Below, piece by piece: positions 25,207 through 36,480 of a DNA stretch of 64,000 nt. Location: contig JANUWF010001636.1 of assembly GCA_026120185.1 (NCBI GenBank), positions 1,984,001 to 2,048,000 on the forward strand, written 5' to 3'. A model generated the notes under the pieces. That model made no database searches, was not told the DNA's origin, and worked only from the letters and a program-made list of their open reading frames with translations. Position numbers and translations under genes: made by a program. The stretch's first letter is position 1; each line of letters starts with the position of its first letter. Source of the stretch: Voacanga thouarsii (lineage: Eukaryota; Streptophyta; Magnoliopsida; Gentianales; Apocynaceae).

Positions 25207-26201
25207 CTCTCAGTACCTTTGTTGTCTATATATGTATTGTGCATCTCTTGGCTATATCATGTCATCATTTAATTTGTCTCTTGCTTTTGAGTTGAAATTA
25301 TTTTAATAAATTTCCCGGAACCAAAGTGTGAAGCAACAGCATGGACACAACTGGCACTTTAGAAAGTTGCGCTATAATACAAGAAGACACAGCTGCTTTT
25401 GTTTTGATCCTTAAGAGAGATCCAACCTCATTATTCCTTATATTTGATTCTTCTTTCCTCCATTCGTCCTAGTGCATTATGTATATAGTATACCAAAAAG
25501 TTCTTTGCAACTTTAGAATGCTTATTAGATCTTCTAAAAAATTGTGCATAGAATTTGGAATACTTAGAGTCACAAATGAATTTTCTTGTCTTTTTAGGTT
25601 CAGCTTCATCTAATTCTCATTTTTATTAAGACACGTCATTATTTATATCTCTACTTCTTTAGGAATTATACCTTCCTTCATCTTCTAATAATAGACTTTG
25701 AGTCGACGAGATAATTTGTTTAAATGACAAATGATAAGCAAATGCAATTCCTAAATAAACACACAAAAAATAAAAATAAAAATCTTATTATTATAGGTAT
25801 ACACATAAAAAAAAAAAAGAATAAGCAAATAACCAATTGCTACGTTATTATCATTTCTAGATATTATCATGTTCTAGATTACAAGTATACTTGGTATGTG
25901 TATGTGTGAGAGTACTTGGAAAGGACTGATTTTGGAATAGACATTTTATATAAATGGAAGGATAAACAAAATATTCAGTGAATGCTAATTAAGAATGAGA
26001 TCGAGAAGACAATACGTACTTCACCAGGTTGGTCTCTAACGAAGTCTAAATGAAGGGGGAGGAAAGATCAGACAATACACGTTTATAGCCTAGCCAGAGC
26101 AAAGCCGAAGGCAAAGGCAGCCAGCCCAACTTTGGGAAGCTTCACGGGTGCTATAAGACCAAAAATGTACCAATACACATGGTTTCATTTATGGTTGTTC
26201 C
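25207..26201. other. Intergenic; one possible short exon scrap
   Basis: On the minus strand, about 26175-26083, a frame reads YIFGLIAPVKLPKVGLAAFA then FGFALARL and stops. It is hydrophobic and could be the tail of a small membrane protein, but no family was recognised. Nothing else stands out. Confidence 0.2.
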
Positions 26202-26522
26202 TGTTATGAATTATTGGAATCTCTATTAATTAGTGGAGGCTCCATTAATTATGGATTTATGTGAATTATTAGAAGATTTTTATGGATGTCCACCATTAAT
26301 TGAGATTAGTTGAAGATGATGTATTCCACTAATTAGAGCTCTATAAATAGAGCTATTCTCTAAGCTTGTAATTCACCATTATTTTGTGAAAGAAAGATTA
26401 GTGAAAGAAAGATTAGAGAAAGAAAGAGAGAAGTTTGAAGAGAAATTTTTGTACAATGAATAGTTAGAATTTTCTTATGTAGTGTGTACATTTTATTCTA
26501 ACACTACTCTAATTTTATAACA
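26202..26522 (+). mobile_element. Solo LTR of Ty1/copia family (same family as 27736-33307)
   Basis: The 321-bp segment starts TGTTATGAATTATTGG, ends ATTTTATAACA and matches the LTRs of the next element along its length, with small deletions. It is flanked by the 5-bp duplication GTTCC (26197-26201 and 26523-26527). A lone LTR with an intact duplication is the product of recombination between the two LTRs of a former complete element. Confidence 0.92.
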
Positions 26523-27735
26523 GTTCCCAATTTATGGGCCACACTTTTTAAATTTGGCATCAAATGCCAGCATGATATGCTAACAGACATTCGTATTTGG
26601 CAAATTCAGGACTCATTCATCTTGAAAATGATCCATCTTGTGCAGGAAAATCTTGAGATCTTGGAACACCCTTTTTTTTCTCTCTCTCCTTTTTCCTTTT
26701 TCCCTCACATGTTTTGGCTTCTTGTCACACCTCCAAAATCTGTTTTGGGATTTTTTTTTTTTTCCTTTTTTGTTCTCGTCTACCTAATTGCCACAAATTT
26801 GTGTTCCAAAATAATGGAGAAGGAAAACCACTCAATGCTGTCCAATAATTGTCATACCCCAACCAAGAAAGTGGAAAGTGACAATTTCGCCTGTGTCCCA
26901 CACAGTGATTCTAAGATTCTTCAATTGTGTATCTCTCATACTGTTCTTTTATCCCCTAATTAGCTACATCTTAACCTTTTTGACTTTTTGCCCTCTTGCC
27001 TCCTACACTGCTTGAGTGGTCCTAACTTTGTCTATTAGTTAGGTTTAACAAGGATGCCAAAATTAAAGAGAGGTGAATATGAGAACCCAATCTCCTTAGT
27101 GGGAGTCTTGATGCAAAATGTGCATTGGGTTTAGAAAGAGGTGAATATAAGACCCCAATCATTTTGCACTGAATTAAATATTTATTATTAATTTAAGATA
27201 TATATTTTGATTCAAGAAAGATGACTAAATAATTAATCATGCACGCTATGAGTGTTGTAAGGTCATAAGTAGCTTTCCAGTGACAATGGTGAAACAATAC
27301 ACAACCAAATACCTAGTTATATAAATATTTCTCGCCTTCTCCAAAAACCAAAAAGTACTATTATTCTGTAAAACAAGAAAGGTGACAAAACTATTTTTTT
27401 CTGCTAATATTTTTATATATTTATATAACAGAATTAATTAACTTGATGAGATTTTTTTTTTTTTTTTCCTTCTTGATCTAGAGGCAAGGAAGATTTTTTG
27501 TCTTCGGATTCTACAGTTAAGGTAAGCATTGAACTTTTCTCGGTAAAACTTGGTTTGCGAGATCCCTCTGCACTGGGAATGGTCAGATGGCATCAGAAAT
27601 TTCCCTGCCTAAACTTCTTAGAATATTTCCCTTTGTAGTTGAGAGTCATGGGTCGAACCAGGTGTTTAAATCTCCTTTCAAAATTTTCATGATAGCGACA
27701 AGAGATTGAAGTTAATAATTAAAGATATTTCTCCA
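26523..27735. other. Intergenic; contains one dispersed repeat copy
   Basis: No gene recognised. The 27480-27660 part is related, in inverted orientation, to 42345-42480 (shared ACTTTTCTCGGTAAAACTT / AAGTTTTACCAAGAAAAGT and GAGAGTCATGGGT / ACCCATGACTCTC). A poly-T tract lies at 27452-27467. Confidence 0.5.
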
Positions 27736-28089
27736 TGTTATGAATTATTGGAATCTTTATTAATTAGTGGAGGCTCCACTAATTATGGATTTATATGAAT
27801 TATTATAGAAGATTTTTATGGATGTCCACCATTTAGTGGAGACACCACTAATTAAGATTAGTGGAAGATGATGTATGCCATGATGTAATCCACTAATTAG
27901 AGCTCTATAAATAGAGCTATTCTCTAAGCTTGTAATACACCATCATTTAGTGAAAGAAAGATTAGATAAAGAATTGTGAGAGAAAGAAAGAGAGAAGTTT
28001 GAAGAGATATTCTTGTGCAAAGAATAGTTAGAATTTTATTAGTGTGTAGTGTGTATATTTTATTCTAACACTACCCTAATTTTATAACA
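27736..28089 (+). repeat. 5' LTR
   Basis: Starts TGTTATGAATT and ends TTATAACA. A TATA box inside a palindrome (AGCTCTATAAATAGAGCT, 27901-27918) is the likely promoter. The bases after it (CGTTATCAGCACGAG) are where a primer-binding site is expected. They lack the usual TGGTATCAGAGC start complementary to the initiator methionine tRNA, so priming may use another or an internal tRNA site. Confidence 0.95.
27901..27918 (+). promoter_or_regulatory. LTR core promoter with TATA box
   Basis: TATAAATA sits in a perfect 18-bp palindrome and is conserved in all LTRs of this family in the window. Transcription should start some tens of bases downstream in the LTR. Confidence 0.6.
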
Positions 28090-28170
28090 CGTTATCAGCA
28101 CGAGTCTCTACCGGTACAAAAGTCAGAAGACTAAACATGAGTTTCTGCCGTTACCAAAGCCAGAAGACAG

Positions 28171-29340
28171 GTACGCATTTATTGATCTCTATGGCTAACA
28201 TTGCTAAACTCGAATTTGTAGCCCTCGATATTTCTGGAAAAAATTATATGTCATGGGGTTCTCGATGCAGAAATGCATCTAAATGCTGAAGGCCTTAGTG
28301 AAACTATTCAAGCAAATAATAGTGCATCTGCACAACACAAGGCTAAAGCTTTGATTTTTATTCGTCGTCATCTCGATAAAAATTTGAAAATGGAATATCT
28401 TACCGAAAAAGATCCATATGGTTTGTGGGTAAATTTAAAAGAAAGATTTGACCACCTGAAGATGGTCGTACTACCTACTGCACGGTATGAATGGTTGCAC
28501 CTGAGGTTGCAAGATTTTAAAACCGTGAATGAATATAGCTCCGCAATGTATAAAATTACATCTCAATTAAAATTATGCGGAGAAAAAGTGACTGATGAAG
28601 ATATGTTAGAGAAGACATTCTCCACCTTTCATACCTCGAATATTGTCCTGCAGCAACAATATCGAGAAAAGGGGTATACAAAATTTACAGATTTAATTAC
28701 TACCCTCCTCATTGCAGAGAAAAATAATGAGTTATTATTGAGAAATCATGAAGCCAGACCAACTGGCTCAACAACGACTCTCAAGTGAATGCTGTTGGCT
28801 CCAGCAAAAGCCATCGTTATAGTCGTGGTCGTGGCCATGACCGTGACCGTGGTCGTGGTTATGGTCGTAGACACGCTCGATATTTTCCTTATCACAATTA
28901 TAATCAAACTGTGAGAAATACTAGTCACCTGAAGTGGAACAGAAAAGATCATAAGGGAAAAGAAAAAGAAATTGAAGAAAAGCATGAGGATATATGTTAT
29001 AGATGTGGCATGAAAGGTCATTGGTCACGAAACTGTCGTACGGCTAAGCATTTAGTTGAATTGTATCAAGCTTCATTGAAAAATAAAAATGTGGAAGCAA
29101 ATTTTTCTCAACATCCAATCAATAATGCTGAGGATGATGATATTGATCCTGAAGATCTTAATATCAATATTACCCATATGGATATATCGGATTTTTTTGA
29201 ACACCTAGACGGTAGGATAGACCATTTAATTGGTGATGGCAGTGTCCAGAAGAACTAAAGCCTCACCCTGATATTTTTGTATTTTTATTTTCATTCTATT
29301 CTAATAATATTTACGTTTACATATATATTTTTGTGTTCAG
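28171..29340 (+). other. Probable intron containing the whole gag gene
   Basis: The donor context is CCAGAAGACAG/GTACGC and the acceptor context is TTTTTGTGTTCAG/ATGGCTG. In the related element at 57792-60934 the 81-nt leader (60582 down to 60502) joins directly to the pol start codon, with exactly these 1170 bases missing and no scar. Splicing would therefore give a pol-only RNA whose ATG follows the junction, while unspliced RNA gives Gag. The absence is seen directly; splicing as its cause is inferred. Confidence 0.75.
28191..29258 (+). pseudogene. Ty1/copia Gag, two compensating frameshifts
   Basis: The start MANIAKLEFVALDISGKNY is followed by one extra G in a GGGG run at about 28255-28258. 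Reading continues in the shifted frame with the capsid-type domain (LDKNLKMEYLTEKDPYGLW, YEWLHLRLQDFKTVNEY) to 28788. A one-base loss near 28780 restores the original frame for an RGRGHDRDRGRGYGRR basic tract, a CCHC zinc knuckle (CYRCGMKGHWSRNC) and an acidic tail ending SVQKN. In the family Gag forms the particle that holds the RNA. This copy would make only a short N-terminal peptide. Confidence 0.88.
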
Positions 29341-32300
29341 ATGGCTGTTGTTAATGATGATGTATGCATTATTGATAGTGGAACTAAACACACCATACTA
29401 AAAAATGAGAAATATTTTTCTGATCTCAAAATGGGAGAAATAAATATTTATACGATAAACGGTAGTGCAAATGTAATTGAGGGCTCCGGAAGAGCTAGTA
29501 TATTGTTGCCTAAAGGAACAACAATTATTATTGATAAGACACTATTTTCCTCAAAATTCAGAAGAAATTTATTGAGTTTTAAAGATATCCGCAGAAATGG
29601 GTATCATGTTGAAACAAATGAGGAAAATGGGATTGAGCATCTTTTTATTACTCAAATGCATTTGGGTAAGAAATCGGTATTAGAAAAACTGCCGTCTTTT
29701 TCTACTGGTCTATATTTTGTAAAAATACGTACAATTGAAATTCATCATCTAGTAAACTAGAAGTTTACTGATCTTATTACTTTTAGCATTTGGCATGACC
29801 GGTTGGGTCATCCGGGATCTACCATGATGAGAAGAATCATTGAGAATACACATGGTCATCCTTTAAAAAATAAAAGGATATTAACATCAGAAAAATTCGC
29901 ATGTACTGCATGTTCCCTAGGAAAATTAATTGTCAAACCATCACCAGTAAAAATAGGAGCTGAAAGTCCTACATTTCTCGAACGGATTCACGGAGATATT
30001 TGTGGACCTATTGATCCACCATGTGGACCGTTCAAATATTTTATGGTCTTAATTGATGCATCATCCCGATGGTCACATGTATGTTCATTATTTACTCGCA
30101 ACCTGGCGTTTGCGAGATTACTTGCTCAAATAATTAAATTACGAGCACAATTTCCGGACCATCACATTAAAAATATCCGTTTGGATAATGCTGGTGAATT
30201 TTCATCACATGCTTTTGATGCATATTGCATGTCAATTGGGATTAATGTTGAACATCCTGTAGTTCATGTTCACACACAAAATGGTCTTGCTGAATCTTTG
30301 ATTAAACGAATACAATTAATTGCTAGACCATTATTAATGAAAACAAATCTCCCAACATCTGCCTGGGGACATGCTATTCTACATGCTGCAACACTTGTAC
30401 GTATAAGACCAGCTAATTATCATAAATTCTCTCCTTTGCAATTGGCTTTTGGGTCAGAACCAAATATTGCTCATGTAAGAATTTTTGGGTGTGCTGTATA
30501 TATTCCAATTGCACCAAACCAACGTACGAAGATGGGTCCTCAAAGAAGAAAGGGGATATACGTTGGATATGATTCTCCCTCTATTATCAGGTATGTTGAA
30601 CCCCTGACAGGAGATGTATTCACAGCAAGATTTGCTGATTGTCATTTTGATGAATCATTATTCCCTAAATTAGGGGGAGAACAGAAACAGTACAAGAAAG
30701 ATCGTGATTGGAAAATATCATTAAATTATCTTGATCCGCATATAAGCGCGTGTGAACTTGAAGTTCAAAAGATAATTCATTTGTAAAGCATTACAAATCA
30801 AATGTCAGACGCTTTTGTTGACTCTAGAAGAGTAACTCGCATATGCCAGCTATAAATGCTCATATTCTAATTGAAGTTCCAATAGAACAAAAGATTTTAC
30901 ATATAGCTGCTGAGCCAAAAGCATGCCAGAAGCATGGCCGACCTCTTGGTTCTAAAGATAAAAATCCTCGAAAGAATAGAGGATTAATGGTCCAAATGAT
31001 CATATTAAAGCAAAGAATGATAAAGACCAAGAGAAAACTTATGACAAAGAACCAGACATAAATGAAAGTAACACTGAAATTTCTATCTATTATACCACTT
31101 CCGGTAGAAGTTGGAATAGGATAGAAACAATTATTGATCATATGTTTGCATATAATATCTCTTGATGTTATACAGGATAATGATGATCCTGAACCAATAT
31201 CAATTGATGAATGTCGGCATAGAAAAGATTGGCTGCAATGGAAAGATGCGATTCAATCGGAGTTAAATGCACTAACAAAACGTTAAGTCTTCGAACCTGC
31301 AGTCCGAACACCAGAAGGTGTAAAACCCGTTGGCTACAAATGGATATTTGTGCGAAAGCGCAATGAAAAGAGTGAAATCGTTCGATATAAAACGCGATTA
31401 GTAGCCCAAGGTTTTTCACAAAGACCAGGTATTGACTATGATGAAACTTATTCTCCTATTGTTGATGCTATTACACTCCGATATCTTATCAATTTGGCAG
31501 TACATGAAAAGATAGATATGCGCCTATTAGATGTTGTCACTGCTTACTTGTATGGAAATTTAGAAAATGATGTTTACATGAAAATCCCCGAAGGATTTTA
31601 TATGCCTGAAGCATATAAATATTATCCTCGTGAAAATTACTCCATCAAGTTGCAGAAATCATTATATGGCCTGAAGCAATCTAGGCGCATGTGGTTCACA
31701 CGTCTTAGTGAATATTTATTGAAAGCGGGATTTAAAAATGACCAGGTATGTCCATGTGTTTTTATTAAGAATTCTGGTTCTAAATTTGTGATATTAGCTA
31801 TATATGTTGATGATATTAATCTTATTGGAACTCCTGAAGAGCTCCAAGAAACAATTGATTATTTAAAAAAAGAATTCGAAATCAAGGATTTTGGTAAAAC
31901 CAAATTTTGCCTTGGTTTACAAATTGAACATCTGGAGAGTGGAACATTTATTCATCAATCAACATATACAGCAAAAGTGCTAAAAATATTTTACATGGAC
32001 AAAGCACATCCATTGAGTATTCCAATGATCGTCCGATCATTAAATGTGGATAAAGATCCTTTCCGACCTCAAGAAAATGATGAAGAACTCCTTGGTCCTG
32101 AAGTACCATATCTCGAGTGCAATTGGTGCATTGATGTATCTTGCTAATAATACACGACTCGATATTGCTTTTGCTTGTCAATTTATTAGCAAGATTTAGT
32201 TCTTCACCAACACGACGACATTGGAATGGAATTAAACAAGTCCTTCGATATCTCCAAGGTACAATTGATCTCGGATTATTTTATTCAAATAAAACCAGTC

Positions 32301-32829
32301 TAACATTGATAGGTTATGCGAGATCTTTGGTTATTTATCTGATCCACATAAAGCACGTTCTCAAACGGGCTATCTATTTACATGTGGAAATACTGCTATA
32401 TCATGGCGTTCTACTAAACAATTTATAGCAGCTACTTCTTCAAATCATGCTGAAATTATAGCCATTCATGAAGCAAGTCGAGAATGTGTATGGTTAAGAT
32501 CTATGATTCATTATATCCGAGAAAGTTGTAGATTATCATCAATCAAAGATATTCCAACTCCTCTTTATGAAGACAATGCAGCTTGCATAGCTTAATTACG
32601 AGGAGGATATATTAAAGGAGATCGGACAAAACATATTTCACTAAAATTCTTCTTTACTCATGAACTCCAGAAAAAAGGTGAAATTGATGTGCTACAAATT
32701 TGGTCATGTGATAACCTCGCAGATATTTTCACGAAGACTTTACCGACTGCAACATTTGAGAAGTTGAGATATAAAATCGGTATGCGTCGGTTTAAAGATT
32801 TAAAGGAATCATCTCATCAGGGGGAGTAA
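29341..32829 (+). pseudogene. Ty1/copia Pol (PR-IN-RT-RH), multiple lesions
   Basis: Starts MAVVNDDVCIIDSGTKH, with the protease active-site DSG. A TAG at 29758-29760 replaces the glutamine codon seen in the copy at 60.1 kb. The GAG-pre-integrase motif (IWHDRLGHPGSTMMRRI) and integrase core (IHGDICGPIDPPCGPF, IRLDNAGEFSSHAF) follow. A TAA at 30784-30786 again replaces a CAA kept in the other copy. Frame changes come near 30838 and 31061. Reverse transcriptase has PGIDYDETYSPIVDAITL and LAIYVDDINLIG. A further shift near 32109 precedes RNase H (STKQFIAATSSNHAE, DIFTKTLPTATF), which ends HQGE at 32829. All catalytic modules are recognisable but none is joined intact. Confidence 0.92.
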
Positions 32830-32953
32830 TAAACAGACATATAGAATAGTGTACTCTTTTTCCTTCACTAGATTTTTTTCCCACTGGGTTTTTATCTAGT
32901 AAGGTTTTAACGAGGCATATTCTTTATGTAATGGATGGACATCCAAGGGGGAG

Positions 32954-33307
32954 TGTTATGAATTATTGGAATCTTTATTAATTAGTGGAGGCTCCACTAA
33001 TTATGGATTTATGTGAATTATTATAGAAGATTTTTATGGATGTCCACCATTTAGTGGAGAGACCACTAATTAAGATTAGTGGAAGATGATATATGCCATG
33101 ATGTAATCCACTAATTAGAGCTCTATAAATAGAGCTATTCTCTAAGCTTGTAATACACCATCATTTAGTGAAAGAAAGATTAGAGAAAGAATTGTGAGAG
33201 AAAGAAAGAGAGAAGTTTGAAGAGATATTCTTGTGCAAAGAATAGTTAGAATTTTATTAGTGTGTAGTGTGTAGATTTTATTCTAACACTACCCTAATTT
33301 TATAACA
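32954..33307 (+). repeat. 3' LTR
   Basis: Preceded directly by the polypurine tract CCAAGGGGGAG (32943-32953), where plus-strand synthesis starts. Differs from the 5' LTR at five positions. Confidence 0.95.
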
Positions 33308-33712
33308 CTCCAATGTTTCCGTCAAATGTAAATCAATCTACTTATAGTCCCATTTGTAATATAGTACATTATTTCGATCTACATTATAATGATTTATAAA
33401 AAATCATTTCTGATATTACCTCTATAAATTCAACATTCCCTTCTCAGTCACTCACCTCCAGTTTGTAGTACCACCACGATCCCTGAGATCCTGAAATTGC
33501 AAATGTAATATACAGCCATAACCCAGCCATAGAAAAACCACACCCACGAACACAAATTATTGCGTTCGAAATGGACGTGGTTCAAGCTCTTCTCATGAAT
33601 GGAGGAGAAGGAGACACCAGCTACGCGAAGAATACAGTGGTGCAGGTTGGACAGTCTCAACCATTTAATGGGCATAGTGCTTTTTTTTTCATTTTTTCTG
33701 GGTGAAAATAAT

Positions 33713-34179
33713 TGTTGTGGAGAATCAAACAAACAACAACCAACAACAATTGTTTAGAGTGGTTGAATAATTGTTTGGAGTGGTTGAACAATTGTGAAAG
33801 CTACAGAGGTCTCTAGTCTGTCTATAAATAGGCATGTCCTGAAGGCAAAGATACACCAACGAAAGAGAAGCTCTTGGTGTAGAGAGCAAAAGCTTCAGAA
33901 AAATTGTGAGGGTTTGGGAAAATTCTCTGGGTACTCTCTAGGTATTTTTCTTGGGTTTGGGGTGTGAGAAAAATATTGTATTTGATATTGTATGGTTGTA
34001 ATAATTTTTCACATAGTGAATATTTTTCTCGGTTGTCTTTTGACAACGGCAGCGGTTTTTCTCCGATTTTGGAGTTTTCCACATAAATTCTTGTTTTGTT
34101 AGTTTTCTCTATAATTGCTTGATTATTATTGCGTATTCAAAGGGAGTGTGGGGTAATAGAGGGATTCCCCCCCCCAACA
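33713..34179 (+). repeat. 5' LTR of gag-only element
   Basis: Contains a TATA box (TCTATAAATA, 33821-33830). It has an extra copy of a roughly 21-bp unit (TTTAGAGTGGTTGAATAATTG) absent from the 3' LTR. Confidence 0.9.
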
Positions 34180-34181
34180 TT

Positions 34182-34194
34182 TGGTATCAGAGCC
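34182..34194 (+). other. tRNA-iMet primer-binding site
   Basis: TGGTATCAGAGCC, two bases after the LTR end, is complementary to the 3' end of plant initiator methionine tRNA and would prime minus-strand synthesis. Confidence 0.85.
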
Positions 34195-34357
34195 GTATTG
34201 GGGGTATTGATATCTACTTATCGTATACTATGTGGTTGCCACTAAGGTGGACCCTCCACATCAGAAAATAAGTTAGATTATTATTTTCTCTGTATATTAA
34301 GCCTACAAGTACCTTTGGTGCGGTGGAGTTTTGTGTGTTTTACACTAAAAGTACAAA

Positions 34358-35185
34358 ATGTTAGCAATTAAATTTGATGTTGAGAAATTTGATGGCAAAA
34401 TTAATTTTGCCTTATGGCAAGTGCAAGTCAAGGATTTGTTAATTCAGTCTGGATTGTACAACGTTTTGAAGGGGAAGCCAATCCCTTTGACCAGCAGAAA
34501 AGATTCAAAAGAATCCAGTGGTAGCAGTGGAGACTCAAGAAAGTCCACAACGAGCAGTGAGGACTGGAAAAAATTAGATATGCGAGCTGCCAGTCTAATA
34601 GGACTCAACTTAGCAAAGAATGTTCTTGCTAATGTGATTGGATTGTCTACAATAAAGGAGATCTGGGAGAAGTTTGAAGAATTGTACTAAACCAAAAGTG
34701 TTTCAAATAGGCTCTATTTGAAGAAGCAATTTTATACACTACAAATGGAGGAAGGTACAAAAATTTCAGATCATCTAAGTGTCCTAAATGGGCTTACTTC
34801 TGAATTGGAGATTCTCGGGGTTAAAATAGATGATGAGGACAAAGCTTTGCGACTCATCTTGTCTCTTCCATCTACTTACAAACACATGCAGCCCATTTTA
34901 ATGTATGGGAAGGAAGTTGTAATTTACTCAGAGGTGGCGAGTAAATTAATTTCTGAAGAAAGAATATTAAAAGAAGAAAGTAAACCTTTAAAAAATTCAG
35001 TGTTTACTGTACGTGAGCATGGGAAGAAAAAGAACTCTATGAAGAAAATTGTATGCGGGGGATATAGACAAATGGGCCACATCAAGAAAACTTGCAAGAA
35101 GGGTAGAGCTGATTCGGCTAATAGCTCCAAAGATAATGTTACCAATATCGTTTCTCTAGCAGAGGGAAATGATGAATTGTTTTAA
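34358..35185 (+). pseudogene. Ty1/copia Gag of the gag-only element
   Basis: The frame starts MLAIKFDVEKFDGKINFALW and shows the copia Gag N-terminal domain (DWKKLDMRAASLIGLNLA, KEIWEKFEELY). A TAA at 34688-34690 sits where a sense codon is expected, and reading then continues in frame: KKQFYTLQMEEGTKISDHL, ALRLILSLPSTYKHM. The zinc knuckle reads CGGYRQMGHIKKTCKK: its second cysteine is replaced by tyrosine, so zinc binding should be lost. The protein would end about 275 codons from the start if the stop were ignored. Confidence 0.88.
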
Positions 35186-35347
35186 AGACAAATATATGTC
35201 CTCATGGCATGATTGCTACCGCTGAAAATACCATGAAAGAGGACGTATGATTGGTAGCATGTCCACATATTGGCACATAGGCATTAATTGATGATTATGC
35301 AAGGTGTGTGGTGGAATTTTTTTTGTTTGTTTAATTCAGGTGGAGAT

Positions 35348-35806
35348 TGTTATGGAGAATCAAAAAAACAACAACCAACAACAATTGTTTGGAGTGGTTG
35401 AACAATTGTGAAAGCTACAGAGGTCTCTAGTCTGCCTATAAATAGGCATGTCTTGAAGAAAAAGATATACCAACGAAAGAGAAGCTCTCGGTGTAGATAG
35501 CAAAAGCTTCAAAAAAATTGTGAGGATTTGAAAGTTTGGGAAAATTCTCTGGATACTCTTTAGGTATTTTTTTTGGGTTTGGGGTGTAAGAAAAATATTA
35601 TATTTGATATTGTGTGATTGTAATAATTTTTCACATAATGAATATTTTTTTCGATTATCTTTTAACAACGGCCGTAGTTTTTCTCCAATTTTAAAGTTTT
35701 TCACGTAAATCCTTATCTTATTAGTTTTCTCTGTAATTGCTTGATTATTATTGTGCATTCGAAGGTAGTATGAGGTAATAGAGGGATTTTTTTTTTTTTT
35801 CCAACA
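35348..35806 (+). repeat. 3' LTR of gag-only element
   Basis: Preceded by a purine tract (AGGTGGAGAT). Most differences from the 5' LTR are G-to-A or C-to-T changes in this copy, as expected if it was long methylated. Confidence 0.9.
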
Positions 35807-36255
35807 ATAATGTGGATCCCTACAGCACCATTCTTTCCTTTGTTTATTTGCAGAGGAAGATAATAAGTTTTGGAAATCAAGTTATTGGGGAAGTTGTAGC
35901 TGACAGTAAACAACCATTTCTCCCCGGCCCGAGTGCATGGGCATAGCAGATCTTGGTTGCTCATCAGGAGCTAACACTTTAATGGTGATCTCTGAGGCCA
36001 TTGACAAAGTATAGAATACGCGCGTGCCGTTAAATCGGAAAACCAATGCCTGAGTTAAGGTTTTGTCTGAATAATCTCCCTGGAAATAACTTCAACGACA
36101 TATTCATGTCATTGCCTACCCTTCATGGAAAGCTGGAAGAAGAGAAAGGTAAGGGGTTTCCCAACTATTGTTTCGTATCAAGAGTACCAGGTTCATTTTA
36201 TGGAAGGCTGTTCCCCAGAAAGAGTATGCTTTTCTTTCACTCTTCTTCCCATGTT

Positions 36256-36480
36256 AACGAGTATGTAAGAGTATATTGACAGCACTAGATGTGTACAAAC
36301 TCATCTTTATTACTTCCATTTCCATAACGTGTAAGATCACACTTGAAAGGTTGTTTTTGCTCAATTCTTGCAATATGAAGATTTTGTCAAACATGTAATA
36401 TTTTGGTTTGGCTTTTCCATCTAGATGGCAAAAACTTCTCCCCGTTCGTGAGTGTTCACGGCATTTGTATGAAACAGTAC
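36256..36480 (-). other. Remnant of SABATH intron 2 between the inverted pseudogenes
   Basis: TATTACTTCCATTTCCATAA and GTGTAAGATCA...TTGAAAGG near 36308-36350 match the start of intron 2 of the intact gene (45810-45850), in the same orientation as the fragment to the right. It forms the spacer of the exon-2 inverted repeat. Confidence 0.65.

Larger units (their letters stand above)
27736..33307 (+). mobile_element. Complete but inactive Ty1/copia retrotransposon, TSD CTCCA
   Basis: Two 354-bp LTRs (27736-28089 and 32954-33307) flank gag and pol. CTCCA occurs at 27731-27735 and 33308-33312. I count five substitutions between the LTRs (about 98.6% identity), so the insertion is recent relative to its neighbours. 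Gag and pol are separate frames: gag ends at 29258 and pol starts at 29341 just after a CAG. A 1170-bp GT...AG interval holding gag (28171-29340) is absent from the related copy at 57792-60934. Both genes carry disabling mutations. Confidence 0.95.
33713..35806 (+). mobile_element. Gag-only non-autonomous Ty1/copia element, TSD ATAAT
   Basis: LTRs at 33713-34179 (467 bp) and 35348-35806 (459 bp) begin TGTTRTGGAGAATC and end CCAACA. ATAAT is present at 33708-33712 and 35807-35811. A primer-binding site matching the initiator methionine tRNA (TGGTATCAGAGCC, 34182-34194) follows the first LTR. Only gag lies inside; protease, integrase and polymerase are absent, so it moved with help from another element. 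The LTRs differ at roughly one base in ten, so it is much older than the element at 27.7 kb. It is inserted in the first intron of the SABATH pseudogene. Confidence 0.92.
33571..36255 (+). pseudogene. SABATH methyltransferase pseudogene, split by an LTR element
   Basis: Exon 1 (33571-33645) reads MDVVQALLMNGGEGDTSYAK then NTVVQ and ends at a GT donor, like the intact gene at 46.5 kb. The intron is interrupted by a 2094-bp retroelement (33713-35806). Exon 2 opens after TTTGCAG at 35854 ([17 protein letters not shown]), frameshifts, shows the SAM-binding region ([10 protein letters not shown]), frameshifts again near 36020, and continues [18 protein letters not shown] and [15 protein letters not shown] until homology stops at about 36255. 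Exons 3 and 4 are missing. In the family the enzyme transfers a methyl group from SAM to a small carboxylic acid. This copy is dead. Confidence 0.88.

Noticed and set aside
26577..26963. Plus-strand frame of 128 codons
   Set aside because: Built on poly-T derived Phe/Leu runs, with no homology seen.
28746..29021. Minus-strand frame rich in Thr and Ile
   Set aside because: Shadow of the Arg/Gly repeat of Gag on the other strand.
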